Assembly: GCA_020441905.1 (NCBI GenBank)
Contig: JAGRLG010000046.1
Location: forward strand, 21,587-85,586
Reading direction: 5' to 3'
Length of the DNA stretch: 64,000 nt
From: Rhodobiaceae bacterium
GTDB taxonomy: Bacteria > Pseudomonadota > Alphaproteobacteria > Rhizobiales > NORP267
Made by a program: the position numbers and the translations under genes. The notes under the pieces are model-generated. The model had not been told where the DNA came from, searched no databases, and saw only the letters and a list, made by a program, of their open reading frames with translations. Of the stretch, positions 34,266 to 42,838 are shown piece by piece (position 1 is the stretch's first letter; each line of letters starts with the position of its first letter).

Positions 34266-34549
34266 AGGTCCACCCCCCCCTTGCGTGTGGCCGCGCCGCG
34301 AGCCTTGGTTGTTTCTGCTATCGGGCTGCTATCCTTGTGCGATATTTGAGCATGGCCGCGTAAGCGAAAAAACGGCCCGAAGCATCAAACCCGCGTGTTC
34401 GGCGCGTGTGCGGACAAACGGCCGTGCCATGCTGGCCACCGGCAGATCGCGCGGCCATCCGCGCCATCTGTTCATGACCGGTGCTTGCCGCTACGCTTTG
34501 CCGGCGTTTGGCCCGGCTGTGCGGGGGTGGTGGAAAAGAGGATCAGTGC

Positions 34550-36919
34550 ATGGCAGCTGCGAAGGCATTGCGCCAGCTACTCGGCAGCACCCATTTGCTC
34601 GTCTCGCGCAAATGGAAAGCGCAGTCGACATTTATCGGCCTGGGCGTTGCCGCGGTTTCGGTGGCGACGGCCATTTTTGTCCGCATGGTGCTGCTCGCCG
34701 AATTGGGGCCGCTGCTGGCCTATATCACCCTCTATCCCGCAGTAACGATTTCATCGGCGGTCGGCGGCTACCGCGCCGGCCTGGCGGCAACGGCGCTGTC
34801 GGCGGTGGGCATTACCGTTGTGCTGGCGCCGCTGACGCATCCGGCCGACTGGCTGGGTATGGTCACCTTCCTGGTTGGCTGCGGCCTTATCGTCGGGGTG
34901 ACGGAGGCCATGCACTATGCCCAGTCCCGCGCCGTGGAAGCAGAAGCCGAAGCCCGCCATGCCGGTGAACTGGCGGAGAGCGAGGGCCGCTTCAAGGCGG
35001 TGGTCGATTCGGCCGCCGATGGCATCATCACCATCGACGAAGGCGGGATCGTCCGCTCGCTCAATCCGGCGGCGGTGAGCCTGTTCGGCTATGAGAGGGA
35101 AGATGTGACCGGAAAGAATGTCAGCATCCTGATGCCCGAGCCCTATGCCAGCCGGCACGACCATTATTTGCGGCGTTACCTGCACACCGGCGAAGCCAGG
35201 ATCGTCGGCATCGGCCGCGAGGTCGAGGGGCGGCGGCGAGACGGGTCGGTGTTTCCGATGGAATTGAGCGTCAGCGAGGCGTCGCTGAAGGGTGAGCGCC
35301 TTTTCATCGGCGTTACCCGCGACATTTCCGAACGCAGGAAAGCCGACGAGCGCCAGCAGAAGCTGACGGAGGAATTGCAGGAGTCGGAAATCGAGGCGCG
35401 GCGGCAGAAAGCGCTGTTCGAGGGCGTTTTCGACAGTGCGCCCGAGGCGATCGTGCTCTGCGATCTCGACTACCGCGCGCTGATGATCAATCCGGCCTTC
35501 CGGCGGCTTTTCGGCTATCAGGACGCAGAATTCGCCGGCCAGCCGCAACTGCGGATCTTTGCCGACAACGGGGAATGGAAGCGCGTCGAGGGCGCGCATT
35601 TCGGCAGGGCCGGCGCGCGCAATCTGGAGCCGTCGGCTGCCCGGTTCAAGAGGAAGGATGGCGAGATCTTCCCCGGCGAGATCATTGCCAGCATCTATCG
35701 CGACCAGCACGGCACGCCCCAGGGCCATGTCTCGATCATCCGCGACCTGACGCAGGAACACCAACGCGAGGAGGCGCAGCAGAGAAGCCAGAAGCTCGAG
35801 GTGGTGGGCCAGCTCACCGGCGGCGTCGCCCATGACTTCAACAATCTTCTCACCGTGATCATCGGCAATCTCGAACTGCTGGAAATGCGGCTCGAGGAAG
35901 AACCGCTGAAGGTGATGCTGGGCAAGGCGCTGAATGCAGCCGACATGGGCCAGCGCCTGACCGACAGCCTGCTTACCTTCGCCAGGCGCCAGACCCTGAC
36001 CCCGGAACGGGTTGATCTGAACGAAGTGGTGCTGTCGCTCACCGACATGCTGCGGCGGACGCTCGGACCCGATATCGACATGGCGACCTCCCTGAGCCCC
36101 AACCTGCGCCACGTCGTTGCCGATCGCGGCCGCATCGAGAGCGCCATTCTCAATCTCGCGCTCAATGCGCGCGATGCCATGCGCGAGGGCGGCAGGCTGG
36201 TGATCGAAACCACCAATGTCGAACTTGGGGAACATATTGCCATGGAAGACGGCGCGCCGGCGCCGGGTCCCTATGTCCGGCTTTCGGTCAGCGACAGCGG
36301 CGAAGGAATGGACCCGGACGTCCAGGAGCGTGCCTTCGAGCCGTTCTTCACCACCAAACCGACAGGCCGGGGAACCGGGCTCGGCCTGTCCACGATCTAC
36401 GGCTTCGCCCGTCAGTCGGGCGGCCATGCGGTCATTGAAAGCGAGCCGGGGCGCGGCACCACGGTCTATCTCGAACTGCCCGCCGGGGCGCCGGCCTCGG
36501 CGGATTTGGAGGCCAAGACGGCCAGGCACGCGCCGCGCGACAAGGTCCAGGCCGGCCGGATCCTGGTTGTGGAGGATGACGAGCGGGTGCGCGACCTGAC
36601 CGTGGCCCGTCTGCGCAACCTTGGCTATGAGGTGCTGGAGGCCGGCGACGGGCCGCAGGCGCTGCAAGTCCTCGGCGAACAGGAGCGTGTCGATCTGGTG
36701 TTCATCGACCTCATCATGCCGGGGGGTATTTCGGGACTGGATCTGTGCGACATGGTGCGGGAAAAATGGCCGCATGTCCGGCCGCTGCTGACCTCAGGAT
36801 ATGCGGAGGAGCTCACCAGTTCCGGCCATCTGGAGCGCAACCAGGTCCAGTTGCTGAGAAAGCCCTATCGCCAGGCCGAACTGGCGCGGGCAATCGAAAA
36901 CACCCTTAATCCGCAATAG
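34550..36919 (+). CDS. Hybrid sensor kinase with membrane DUF4118, FixL-like heme PAS, second PAS, kinase and receiver
   Basis: 789 aa from ATG 34550 (AGAGGA upstream). Residues 25-120 are DUF4118-like membrane helices. PAS1 is about 143-265 and resembles FixL: H203, R209 and R223 keep the spacing of B. japonicum FixL H200, R206 and R220 (heme ligand and oxygen-contact arginine), in SRHDHYLRRYLHTG and GIGREVEGRRRDG. PAS2 is about 290-410. HisKA carries the phospho-His in GGVAHDFNNLL, HATPase reads GTGLGLSTIYGFARQSGG, and the C-terminal receiver is ILVVEDDERVRDL with the Asp in FIDLIMPGG. Probable oxygen (or NO/CO) sensor. Confidence 0.9.
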   Translation: MAAAKALRQLLGSTHLLVSRKWKAQSTFIGLGVAAVSVATAIFVRMVLLAELGPLLAYITLYPAVTISSAVGGYRAGLAATALSAVGITVVLAPLTHPADWLGMVTFLVGCGLIVGVTEAMHYAQSRAVEAEAEARHAGELAESEGRFKAVVDSAADGIITIDEGGIVRSLNPAAVSLFGYEREDVTGKNVSILMPEPYASRHDHYLRRYLHTGEARIVGIGREVEGRRRDGSVFPMELSVSEASLKGERLFIGVTRDISERRKADERQQKLTEELQESEIEARRQKALFEGVFDSAPEAIVLCDLDYRALMINPAFRRLFGYQDAEFAGQPQLRIFADNGEWKRVEGAHFGRAGARNLEPSAARFKRKDGEIFPGEIIASIYRDQHGTPQGHVSIIRDLTQEHQREEAQQRSQKLEVVGQLTGGVAHDFNNLLTVIIGNLELLEMRLEEEPLKVMLGKALNAADMGQRLTDSLLTFARRQTLTPERVDLNEVVLSLTDMLRRTLGPDIDMATSLSPNLRHVVADRGRIESAILNLALNARDAMREGGRLVIETTNVELGEHIAMEDGAPAPGPYVRLSVSDSGEGMDPDVQERAFEPFFTTKPTGRGTGLGLSTIYGFARQSGGHAVIESEPGRGTTVYLELPAGAPASADLEAKTARHAPRDKVQAGRILVVEDDERVRDLTVARLRNLGYEVLEAGDGPQALQVLGEQERVDLVFIDLIMPGGISGLDLCDMVREKWPHVRPLLTSGYAEELTSSGHLERNQVQLLRKPYRQAELARAIENTLNPQ

Positions 36920-36926
36920 GGCGGGG

Positions 36927-36993
36927 CCGCCCGACTGGCCGCCCGACTGGCCGCCCGACTGGCTGCCAGACTGGCCGCCCGACTGGCCGCCCG
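36927..36993. repeat. 12-bp tandem repeat between convergent kinase and response-regulator genes
   Basis: Five units of CCGCCCGACTGG (starts 36927, 36939, 36951, 36963, 36975; the fourth is variant) plus a partial sixth. They fill the whole gap between the kinase stop and the regulator stop at 36995. No stem or T-run is obvious, so it is not a normal terminator. Confidence 0.85.
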
Positions 36994-36994
36994 C

Positions 36995-37729
36995 TCAGGG
37001 CTGGCGGCTGACCGTGGCCGCGAACATATAGCCCACGCCGCGCACGCTCTTGATGAGTTCGCCGCCATCGCCGCCATTGCCATCCATCTTGCGCCGCAAG
37101 CGGCCGATCTGGTTGTCGACGGCGCGGTCATTGGCGTTCCAGTCCGGGCCTCTCACCAGATCCATGATCTGATCGCGCGTCAGCACGCGGTTGGGATGGC
37201 GGGCAAAGGCTTCCAGCAGATCATATTCGGTGGTTGTGAGCGGACAGGCCCTGCCGTCCGGCGAACGCAATTCGCGGCGGTTGCAGTCGAGCACCCAACC
37301 GGCAAAGCCAAGTTGCTCGTCCGCTTGCGGCGTGCCGCGGCCCTGCTGGCGGCGCAGCACGGAACGCACGCGGGCCAGCACTTCCCGGACGTGAAACGGC
37401 TTGGCGATATAGTCGTCGGCGCCGATCTCGAGGCCGACAATACGGTCGATGGGATCGCCCTTGCCGGTGACCATGATAATCGGGACATCGGACCGCGCCC
37501 GTATTTCGCGGGCGACGGCGAGGCCGTCTTCGCGGCCCAGCGTTAGATCGAGCGTGATCAGGTGCACCGGTCCCCGGTCGATGATGGCAAACAGCTGCGC
37601 GCCGTCGCCAGCCTCGCTGATACGGTACCCTTCCAGTTCAAGACAGGAACGAATGACGTCCCTTATTGCCGGTTCGTCATCGACGATGACGATATGAGGC
37701 GAATCTAGGTCAGTATTCTGATTCTGCAT
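36995..37729 (-). CDS. OmpR/PhoB-type response regulator
   Basis: 244 aa. Receiver domain about 12-125, with acidic pocket VDDE, the phospho-Asp in ITLDLTLG, the threonine in MVTGKGD and the lysine in YIAKPF. Winged helix about 140-238 (LTTTEYDLLEAFARHPNRVLTRDQIMDLV, VDNQIGRLRRKM, VRGVGYMF). It converges with the hybrid kinase and is divergent from the FixK-like gene. It is not of the FixJ (LuxR-HTH) type, so the relay differs from classical FixL-FixJ-FixK. Confidence 0.92.
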   Translation of the reverse strand: MQNQNTDLDSPHIVIVDDEPAIRDVIRSCLELEGYRISEAGDGAQLFAIIDRGPVHLITLDLTLGREDGLAVAREIRARSDVPIIMVTGKGDPIDRIVGLEIGADDYIAKPFHVREVLARVRSVLRRQQGRGTPQADEQLGFAGWVLDCNRRELRSPDGRACPLTTTEYDLLEAFARHPNRVLTRDQIMDLVRGPDWNANDRAVDNQIGRLRRKMDGNGGDGGELIKSVRGVGYMFAATVSRQP

Positions 37730-37945
37730 GTGGAATCGAGCCCTGCAAACCTGTTGTCAGGAAGCTAGCAAAGCTTTTGTGCGCCGGCCAGAGCGATGGC
37801 ACGGCCGGGGGTGGCAAGAGGGCGCGGCGCTGGAACCGATACAAACGGATTCAGAGCCGATTCCGTCCCGCGAATAGCCCGGAAGCTAATTCTGCTCTTA
37901 TGCCGAATGTTCTGCATCGACGAGATGCCGGCAGGAGGAAAAAGG

Positions 37946-38650
37946 ATGTCCATCGCCAGCGTAAACGATGTTCACCATGACAGAATCAACGGCAACAGGA
38001 AGCTTGCCGCAATCACCGAACCTCTCGGGCTTGGAATCGGTTCGTCGCGACGGCTGACGCCGCGCGAACTGGTGTTCGGTGAAGGCGACCCGCGCACCCA
38101 CCTGTACAGTGTCGTTGAAGGCGTCTTGTGCAGTTACAAGCTGTTGTCGGACGGCCGGCGCCAGATCGACGCCTTCTATTTTGCCGGCGAAGTGGTGGGC
38201 ATAGGGGTCGGCGGCACCCATGCCGTCAACGCGGAGGCGATTTCGCCCGCGGTGGTGCGGTCGGTGCCGATCGGCACCGTCGATCGCATGGTGCATAGCC
38301 GCCCGGAATTCGGCTGGGCGCTGCTTGAGATCGCCTCGCAGCAATTGGCGGAAGCTTCCGAACATTTGCTCAATCTGGGCAAGCGCTCGGTCAACGAGCG
38401 GGTATCGGCGTTCCTCATCAGTCTGGCCGAGCGCTGCGAGCACGCCGGCCAAGACAACGCCGCGATCGTTGTGCCAATGACCCGGACCGATATGGCGGAC
38501 TTTCTCGGCATGCGCCTGGAAACGGTGTCGCGCTGCGTCAACCGCTTCAAATGGCTGGGGCTGATCGAGACCCCGCAACCAAATCTGATCATTCTGAAGG
38601 ACCGGCCGGCCCTGGAAGCCATGGCAGGGGGAGAGAGCAGGCCTTCGTAA
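37946..38650 (+). CDS. Crp/Fnr-family regulator, FixK-like
   Basis: 234 aa from ATG 37946, with AGGAGG about 8 bases upstream; upstream in-frame starts lack a good site. The cyclic-nucleotide-fold sensor is about 35-150 (LVFGEGDPRTHLYSVVEGVLCSYKL, GRRQIDAFYFAGEVVGIG). The HTH is about 185-215 (MTRTDMADFLGMRLETVSRCV). The FNR N-terminal Cys cluster is absent, as in FixK/NnrR types. Next to a heme-PAS kinase, this suggests low-oxygen control. Confidence 0.88.
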   Translation: MSIASVNDVHHDRINGNRKLAAITEPLGLGIGSSRRLTPRELVFGEGDPRTHLYSVVEGVLCSYKLLSDGRRQIDAFYFAGEVVGIGVGGTHAVNAEAISPAVVRSVPIGTVDRMVHSRPEFGWALLEIASQQLAEASEHLLNLGKRSVNERVSAFLISLAERCEHAGQDNAAIVVPMTRTDMADFLGMRLETVSRCVNRFKWLGLIETPQPNLIILKDRPALEAMAGGESRPS

Positions 38651-38715
38651 CAAGGCCGGCCGAATTACAGGCCGGCGAAAAAGGGAGATCGGAGGTTCTG
38701 GCGAGAGATTGAGTA

Positions 38716-39177
38716 ATGCAGGTATCTGTTTCAGGTCGCCAGGTGCAATTGCTGCCTCTGAACGCGCAAATGGAGCCTCAATCCAGACCCAGGCTGGTCA
38801 TGTCGAGCTTTTCCTCCGCCGCCGAGCTTGGCGCGGCGCTGGAAGGGCTGGGCCGGCACGGCATCGACACCGCCGACATTCTGGTGCTGACCCGTGTGCA
38901 GGATGGATACCTGCCATATGACGGCGCGCGCCAATTCGCTGGCAAGCTTGCGGGCGGGGCTGACGGCAATTTCGATCCGGCAGGTATTTCCGGGCCGCTC
39001 GGCTGGAGCAATTCGCTGTTTGCCGAAGAACTGGCGGCACAAAAGGCCAGCCATGTGTTGTTTCTCGCCATTCGCCACCGCGACCAGGAACAATGCGTGT
39101 GCCGGATCCTGCTCGAGCATGCGAGCGCGGCGGTGTTGATCCGCGACGTGCCGCGCGGCCGCGACAGCAAGGAGTGA
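38716..39177 (+). CDS. Hypothetical protein
   Basis: 153 aa, not recognised. An N-terminal linker of about 25 residues precedes a beta-alpha-beta pattern (RLVMSSFSSAAELGAALEGLGRHGIDTADILVLTR) loosely like stress-protein 17M/YflT-type ferredoxin-like folds. The C-terminal half has HVLFLAIRHRDQEQCVCRILLEHASAAVLI. No membrane or signal segment. It follows the FixK-like gene and ends before a strong terminator, so it may be expressed under FixK-like control. Confidence 0.65.
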   Translation: MQVSVSGRQVQLLPLNAQMEPQSRPRLVMSSFSSAAELGAALEGLGRHGIDTADILVLTRVQDGYLPYDGARQFAGKLAGGADGNFDPAGISGPLGWSNSLFAEELAAQKASHVLFLAIRHRDQEQCVCRILLEHASAAVLIRDVPRGRDSKE

Positions 39178-39244
39178 ACTGGCGGCGATTCCCCCCGAAA
39201 AGGCAGGCGTCACCCTCCAGGATGCCGGTCGTCGCCAGAATCCG

Positions 39245-39281
39245 GACCCGGCTCGCACCCCCGCGAGCCGGGTCTTTTTTT
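39245..39281 (+). terminator. Strong rho-independent terminator after the fixK-like unit
   Basis: Perfect 12-bp stem GACCCGGCTCGC / GCGAGCCGGGTC (39245-39256 and 39263-39274) with a 6-base loop, followed directly by seven T. It isolates the regulatory region from the liv operon. Confidence 0.93.
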
Positions 39282-39436
39282 GGGGTGATGGCGCGCAGCG
39301 CGCGCGCTCGCCGCCCAGCCGGCAGGCGTTCGACCAACCTCATCGGAGATAAACTAAAGCTCGCCCGCTTATGGTGATTTCACCAAATATCGGATAGCGT
39401 AACAGCGGTGGATCGATGGCTGCCGGGGGGCGGTTG

Positions 39437-40162
39437 ATGGCGATTCTTGAACTCAGTCAGGTGATGAAGCGCTACGGCGCGCTCATCGTTGCCGATCAGA
39501 TCGACCTTGAGCTTGCCCAAGGCGAAGCGCTCGGGATCATCGGCCCCAATGGGGCCGGCAAAACCACCTTGTTCAATCTGATTGCCGGCACCGTGCGGGT
39601 CGACGCGGGCGCCGTCAGCTTCGCCGGCCGCGACATTACCTATCTGCGCGCCGCCGAACGCTGCCGCATCGGGATTTCGCGCTCGTTCCAAATTCCCCAC
39701 CCCTTTGGCGGCATGACCGTTTTCGAGAATGTGCTGGTCGGGGCGACCTACGGCGCGGGCAAGGGCGAGCGGGCGTCCTATGGCCGGGTCATGGAAATCC
39801 TCGAACTGACGGCCTTGACCGGAAAGGCCAATGCGCTTGCGGGCGCCTTGACCCTTCTGGAGCGCAAGAGGCTGGAAATGGCGCGGGCGCTGGCGACCTC
39901 GCCGCGCCTGCTCCTGCTTGACGAAATCGCCGGCGGCCTGACCGAACCGGAATGCCGGGAACTGGTGGAAGCTGTCCGGCAGATCCGCTCCACCGGCGTC
40001 TCGATCATCTGGATCGAACATATCGTCCATGCCCTGATTGCCGTGGTCGACCGGCTGGCAGTCATCGATTTCGGCCGCAAGATTGCCGATGGGGACCCGC
40101 GCCAGGTGATTGAATCGCCTGAAGTGAGAGAGATCTATATGGGCATTGAAGCCGATGCATGA
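39437..40162 (+). CDS. livG: Branched-chain amino acid-type ABC transporter ATPase (LivG)
   Basis: 241 aa from ATG 39437 (GGGGGG just upstream). Walker A is [18 protein letters not shown] and Walker [17 protein letters not shown]. The C-loop is the degenerate [15 protein letters not shown], usual for LivG paralogues, rather than a plain LSGGQ. The Q-loop [19 protein letters not shown] is typical of HAAT transporters. First gene of livGFHM; no binding protein gene lies in the cluster. Confidence 0.92.
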   Translation: MAILELSQVMKRYGALIVADQIDLELAQGEALGIIGPNGAGKTTLFNLIAGTVRVDAGAVSFAGRDITYLRAAERCRIGISRSFQIPHPFGGMTVFENVLVGATYGAGKGERASYGRVMEILELTALTGKANALAGALTLLERKRLEMARALATSPRLLLLDEIAGGLTEPECRELVEAVRQIRSTGVSIIWIEHIVHALIAVVDRLAVIDFGRKIADGDPRQVIESPEVREIYMGIEADA

Positions 40163-40859
40163 TCCCATTCTCGCGGTCAGCGGCCTTGAAGCCTTTTATG
40201 GCGATTTCCGCGCCCTTCAGGGAATCTCCCTGGAGGTTGGGGAAAACGAGATCGTCGCCATCATCGGCGCCAACGGGGCGGGCAAGAGCACATTCCTGAA
40301 ATGCGTCGCCGGGCTGCTGGCCAATGCCCCCGGCTCGATCCTATTTCGCGGCGAGGCCGTTGGCGCCCTGTCTGCCGACAAGATCACGGCCCGCGGCATC
40401 GCGCTGGTTCCCGAGGGGCGGCGCCTGTTTTCCTCACTCAGCGTCGAAGAAAACCTGGTCATCGGGGGCCAATTGGGGCGCGCCGGCCGCTGGTCGCTGA
40501 AACGCATCTACGAATTGTTCCCGGTGCTGGCGCAGCGCCGCGATCTGCCGGCGACCTCGCTGTCCGGCGGTCAGCAGCAAATGGTGGCCATCGGACGCGC
40601 CCTGATGTCGAATCCCGATTTCATCATGTTCGATGAGATCAGCCTCGGCCTGGCGCCGGTGGTCATCAAGGACATTTACGCGATCCTGCCCGCCGTCATT
40701 TCGGAAGGCACCAGCGCGCTCATTGTCGAGCAGGACATCAGCCGGGCGCTCGGCATCGCGGATCGGTTCATCTGTTTTCAGGAAGGGCGGGTATCGCTGG
40801 CCGGCAAGCCCGGCGAACACGACCGGGCGGCCATTTCGGCGGCCTATTTCGGAATGTGA
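40155..40859 (+). CDS. livF: Branched-chain amino acid-type ABC transporter ATPase (LivF)
   Basis: 234 aa from ATG 40155, overlapping livG by 8 bases; TTG 40146 is possible but less likely. Walker A is IIGANGAGKSTFLKCVAG, the signature is SLSGGQQQMVAIGRALM, Walker B is FIMFDEISLGLAP, and the switch His is replaced by IVEQDISRAL as usual in LivF. VPEGRRLFSSLSVEENL is the LivF Q-loop region. Forms the ATPase dimer with LivG. Confidence 0.93.
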   Translation: MHDPILAVSGLEAFYGDFRALQGISLEVGENEIVAIIGANGAGKSTFLKCVAGLLANAPGSILFRGEAVGALSADKITARGIALVPEGRRLFSSLSVEENLVIGGQLGRAGRWSLKRIYELFPVLAQRRDLPATSLSGGQQQMVAIGRALMSNPDFIMFDEISLGLAPVVIKDIYAILPAVISEGTSALIVEQDISRALGIADRFICFQEGRVSLAGKPGEHDRAAISAAYFGM

Positions 40860-40878
40860 CGGGCGGAGCGGACGCGAT

Positions 40879-41745
40879 ATGGAATGGATAAACGCTATCG
40901 TTCAGGGCGTGCTTCTGGGCGGCCTCTACGCCATGTTCGCCACCGGGCTGTCGCTGATTTTCGGCGTCATGCGCCTGGTCAATATCGCCCATGGCGATCT
41001 CATCGTGCTGGCGGCCTATCTCGGCCTGGTGGTGCTGGAAGTTACCGGCCCGCTCAATCCGCTGGCGACCCTGGCCCTGGTGGTGCCGGTGATGGCGCTG
41101 ATCGGCTATGTGCTGCAAAGGGGCATTTTCAACTTCACCCTCGGCAAGGACATCCTGCCGCCGCTGCTGGTCAGCTTCGGCCTTTCGATCATCCTGCAAA
41201 ACAGCCTGCTGGAAATCTTTACCGCCGACAGCCGGCGGCTCACCGCCGGGGCGCTGGAGGTGGCGAGCTTTCCGATGGTCGAGGGCGTCGATATCGGCGT
41301 GCTGCCGCTGATGATGTTCCTGACCGCCATGGGCGTCATTGCGCTGCTGCAATTCGTCTTCTACCGCACCGCCATGGGGCGGGCCTTCCGCGCCACGTCG
41401 GATGATCCGGAGGTGGCGCGGATGATGGGGCTCAACAACCGCCATGTCTTCGCCCTGGCGATGGCGCTGTCGATGGCGGTGGTGGCGGTGGCCGGCATAT
41501 TCCTTGCCATGCGGACCAATTTCGACCCGGCGAGCGGCCCGGCGCGACTCATCTTCGGATTCGAGGCGGTGATCATCGGCGGGCTCGGCAATCTGTGGGG
41601 CACGCTGGCCGGCGGCGTCGTGGTCGGCGTGGCCCAGACGGTGGGGGCGCAGATCAACCCCGGCTGGCAGCAGCTGGCCGGCCATGTCGTCTTTCTGATC
41701 GTGCTGGCGGTGCGTCCGCGCGGCCTGTTTCCAAGGATCCTGTGA
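40879..41745 (+). CDS. livH: Branched-chain amino acid-type ABC permease (LivH)
   Basis: 288 aa with about eight membrane helices, the normal LivH size. The start QGVLLGGLYAMFATGLSLIFGVMRLVNIAHGD is the family hallmark, and AMGRAFRATSDDPEVARMMGLN is the cytoplasmic coupling (EAA-like) loop. The stop overlaps the livM start by one base (TGATG). Confidence 0.94.
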   Translation: MEWINAIVQGVLLGGLYAMFATGLSLIFGVMRLVNIAHGDLIVLAAYLGLVVLEVTGPLNPLATLALVVPVMALIGYVLQRGIFNFTLGKDILPPLLVSFGLSIILQNSLLEIFTADSRRLTAGALEVASFPMVEGVDIGVLPLMMFLTAMGVIALLQFVFYRTAMGRAFRATSDDPEVARMMGLNNRHVFALAMALSMAVVAVAGIFLAMRTNFDPASGPARLIFGFEAVIIGGLGNLWGTLAGGVVVGVAQTVGAQINPGWQQLAGHVVFLIVLAVRPRGLFPRIL

Positions 41746-42797
41746 TGACCGCGCCCACGCCGTTCGAAGTTTCCCAGGCGACGCGCACCAGCCGGGTGGC
41801 GGGGGTCATCGCCATTGCCGCGGTGGCGGTTCTGGCCGCGGCGCCGCTATGGGCGGGGCGGGCCGACATGCGCCTGCTCAGCGAGATCTTCACCTATCTG
41901 GCCCTGGCCAGCTTGTGGAACCTGCTCGCCGGTTTCACCGGCCTGGTGTCGGTGGGCCAGCAGGCCTTTGTCGGTTTCGGCGGCTATATGCTGTTTGCCA
42001 TCGCCACTTTTGGCGGCATCCACCCCTTGGCGACCGTGCCCATCGCCGGGGTGCTGGGCGCGGCGGTTGCGGTGCCCGTCGGCATCCTGATCTTCCGCCT
42101 GTCGGGGGCCTATTTTGCCATCGGCACCTGGGTGGTGGCGGAGGTCTTCCGCCTTGTCTTTGCCCAGATTTCGACGCTGGGCGGCGGTTCGGGGAGCAGC
42201 CTGCCGGTCGCCGTCGTGCGCAGCATCGCCTCGGGGCGCGATTTGCGCGAATGGTTCACCTACTGGTGCGCGCTGGTGCTGGTCATCGGCGTATTGGCGC
42301 TGGTCTATGGCTTGCTTTCGACCCGGCGCGGCCTGGCGCTTACCGCGATCCGCGACAGCGAGGTGGCATCGGAGAGCCTCGGCATCGACATCTGGCGCAC
42401 CAAGTTCCTGGTCTATATCGTCAGCGGCGGCGCCACGGCGATGATCGGGGCCCTGATCTTCCTCCAGAAGCTCAGGATTTCGCCGGATGCCGCCTTCTCG
42501 GTCAACGACTGGACCGCCTATGTCATCTTCATCACGGTCATCGGCGGCATCGGCACGATAGAGGGACCGATCATCGGCACCATCGTCTTTTTCATGCTGC
42601 GCGAAACCCTCGCCGATCTGGGGTCGATCTATCTGCTCATTCTGGGGCTGGTGGCGATCCTGATCATGCTCAAATCGCCCAGGGGGCTTTGGGGTTTCGT
42701 TGTCGAGCGTTTCGGCATAGAGCTGTTTCCGGTGCGCCGCAGGGTGCAGGTTGGCGCGCTTCAGGGCGAGGGCAAGGCGCCGCGCGAGCCAGGCTAG
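41745..42797 (+). CDS. livM: Branched-chain amino acid-type ABC permease (LivM)
   Basis: 350 aa with 9-10 membrane helices. LASLWNLLAGFTGLVSVGQQAFVGFGGYM and RRGLALTAIRDSEVASESLGID (coupling loop) are LivM signatures. Pairs with LivH to form the channel. The hydrophilic C-terminal tail of about 25 residues is ordinary. The specificity could be amino acids, amides or aromatic acids; the missing binding protein leaves it open. Confidence 0.93.
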   Translation: MTAPTPFEVSQATRTSRVAGVIAIAAVAVLAAAPLWAGRADMRLLSEIFTYLALASLWNLLAGFTGLVSVGQQAFVGFGGYMLFAIATFGGIHPLATVPIAGVLGAAVAVPVGILIFRLSGAYFAIGTWVVAEVFRLVFAQISTLGGGSGSSLPVAVVRSIASGRDLREWFTYWCALVLVIGVLALVYGLLSTRRGLALTAIRDSEVASESLGIDIWRTKFLVYIVSGGATAMIGALIFLQKLRISPDAAFSVNDWTAYVIFITVIGGIGTIEGPIIGTIVFFMLRETLADLGSIYLLILGLVAILIMLKSPRGLWGFVVERFGIELFPVRRRVQVGALQGEGKAPREPG

Positions 42798-42838
42798 TGC
42801 CGATGCGCCGTTTTCTTTCCGGCCGATGAAGGAGCGCC

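Noticed and set aside
38655..38676. Terminator between the FixK-like and hypothetical genes
   Set aside because: 7-bp GCCGGCC/GGCCGGC stem but no T-run; only a weak hairpin.
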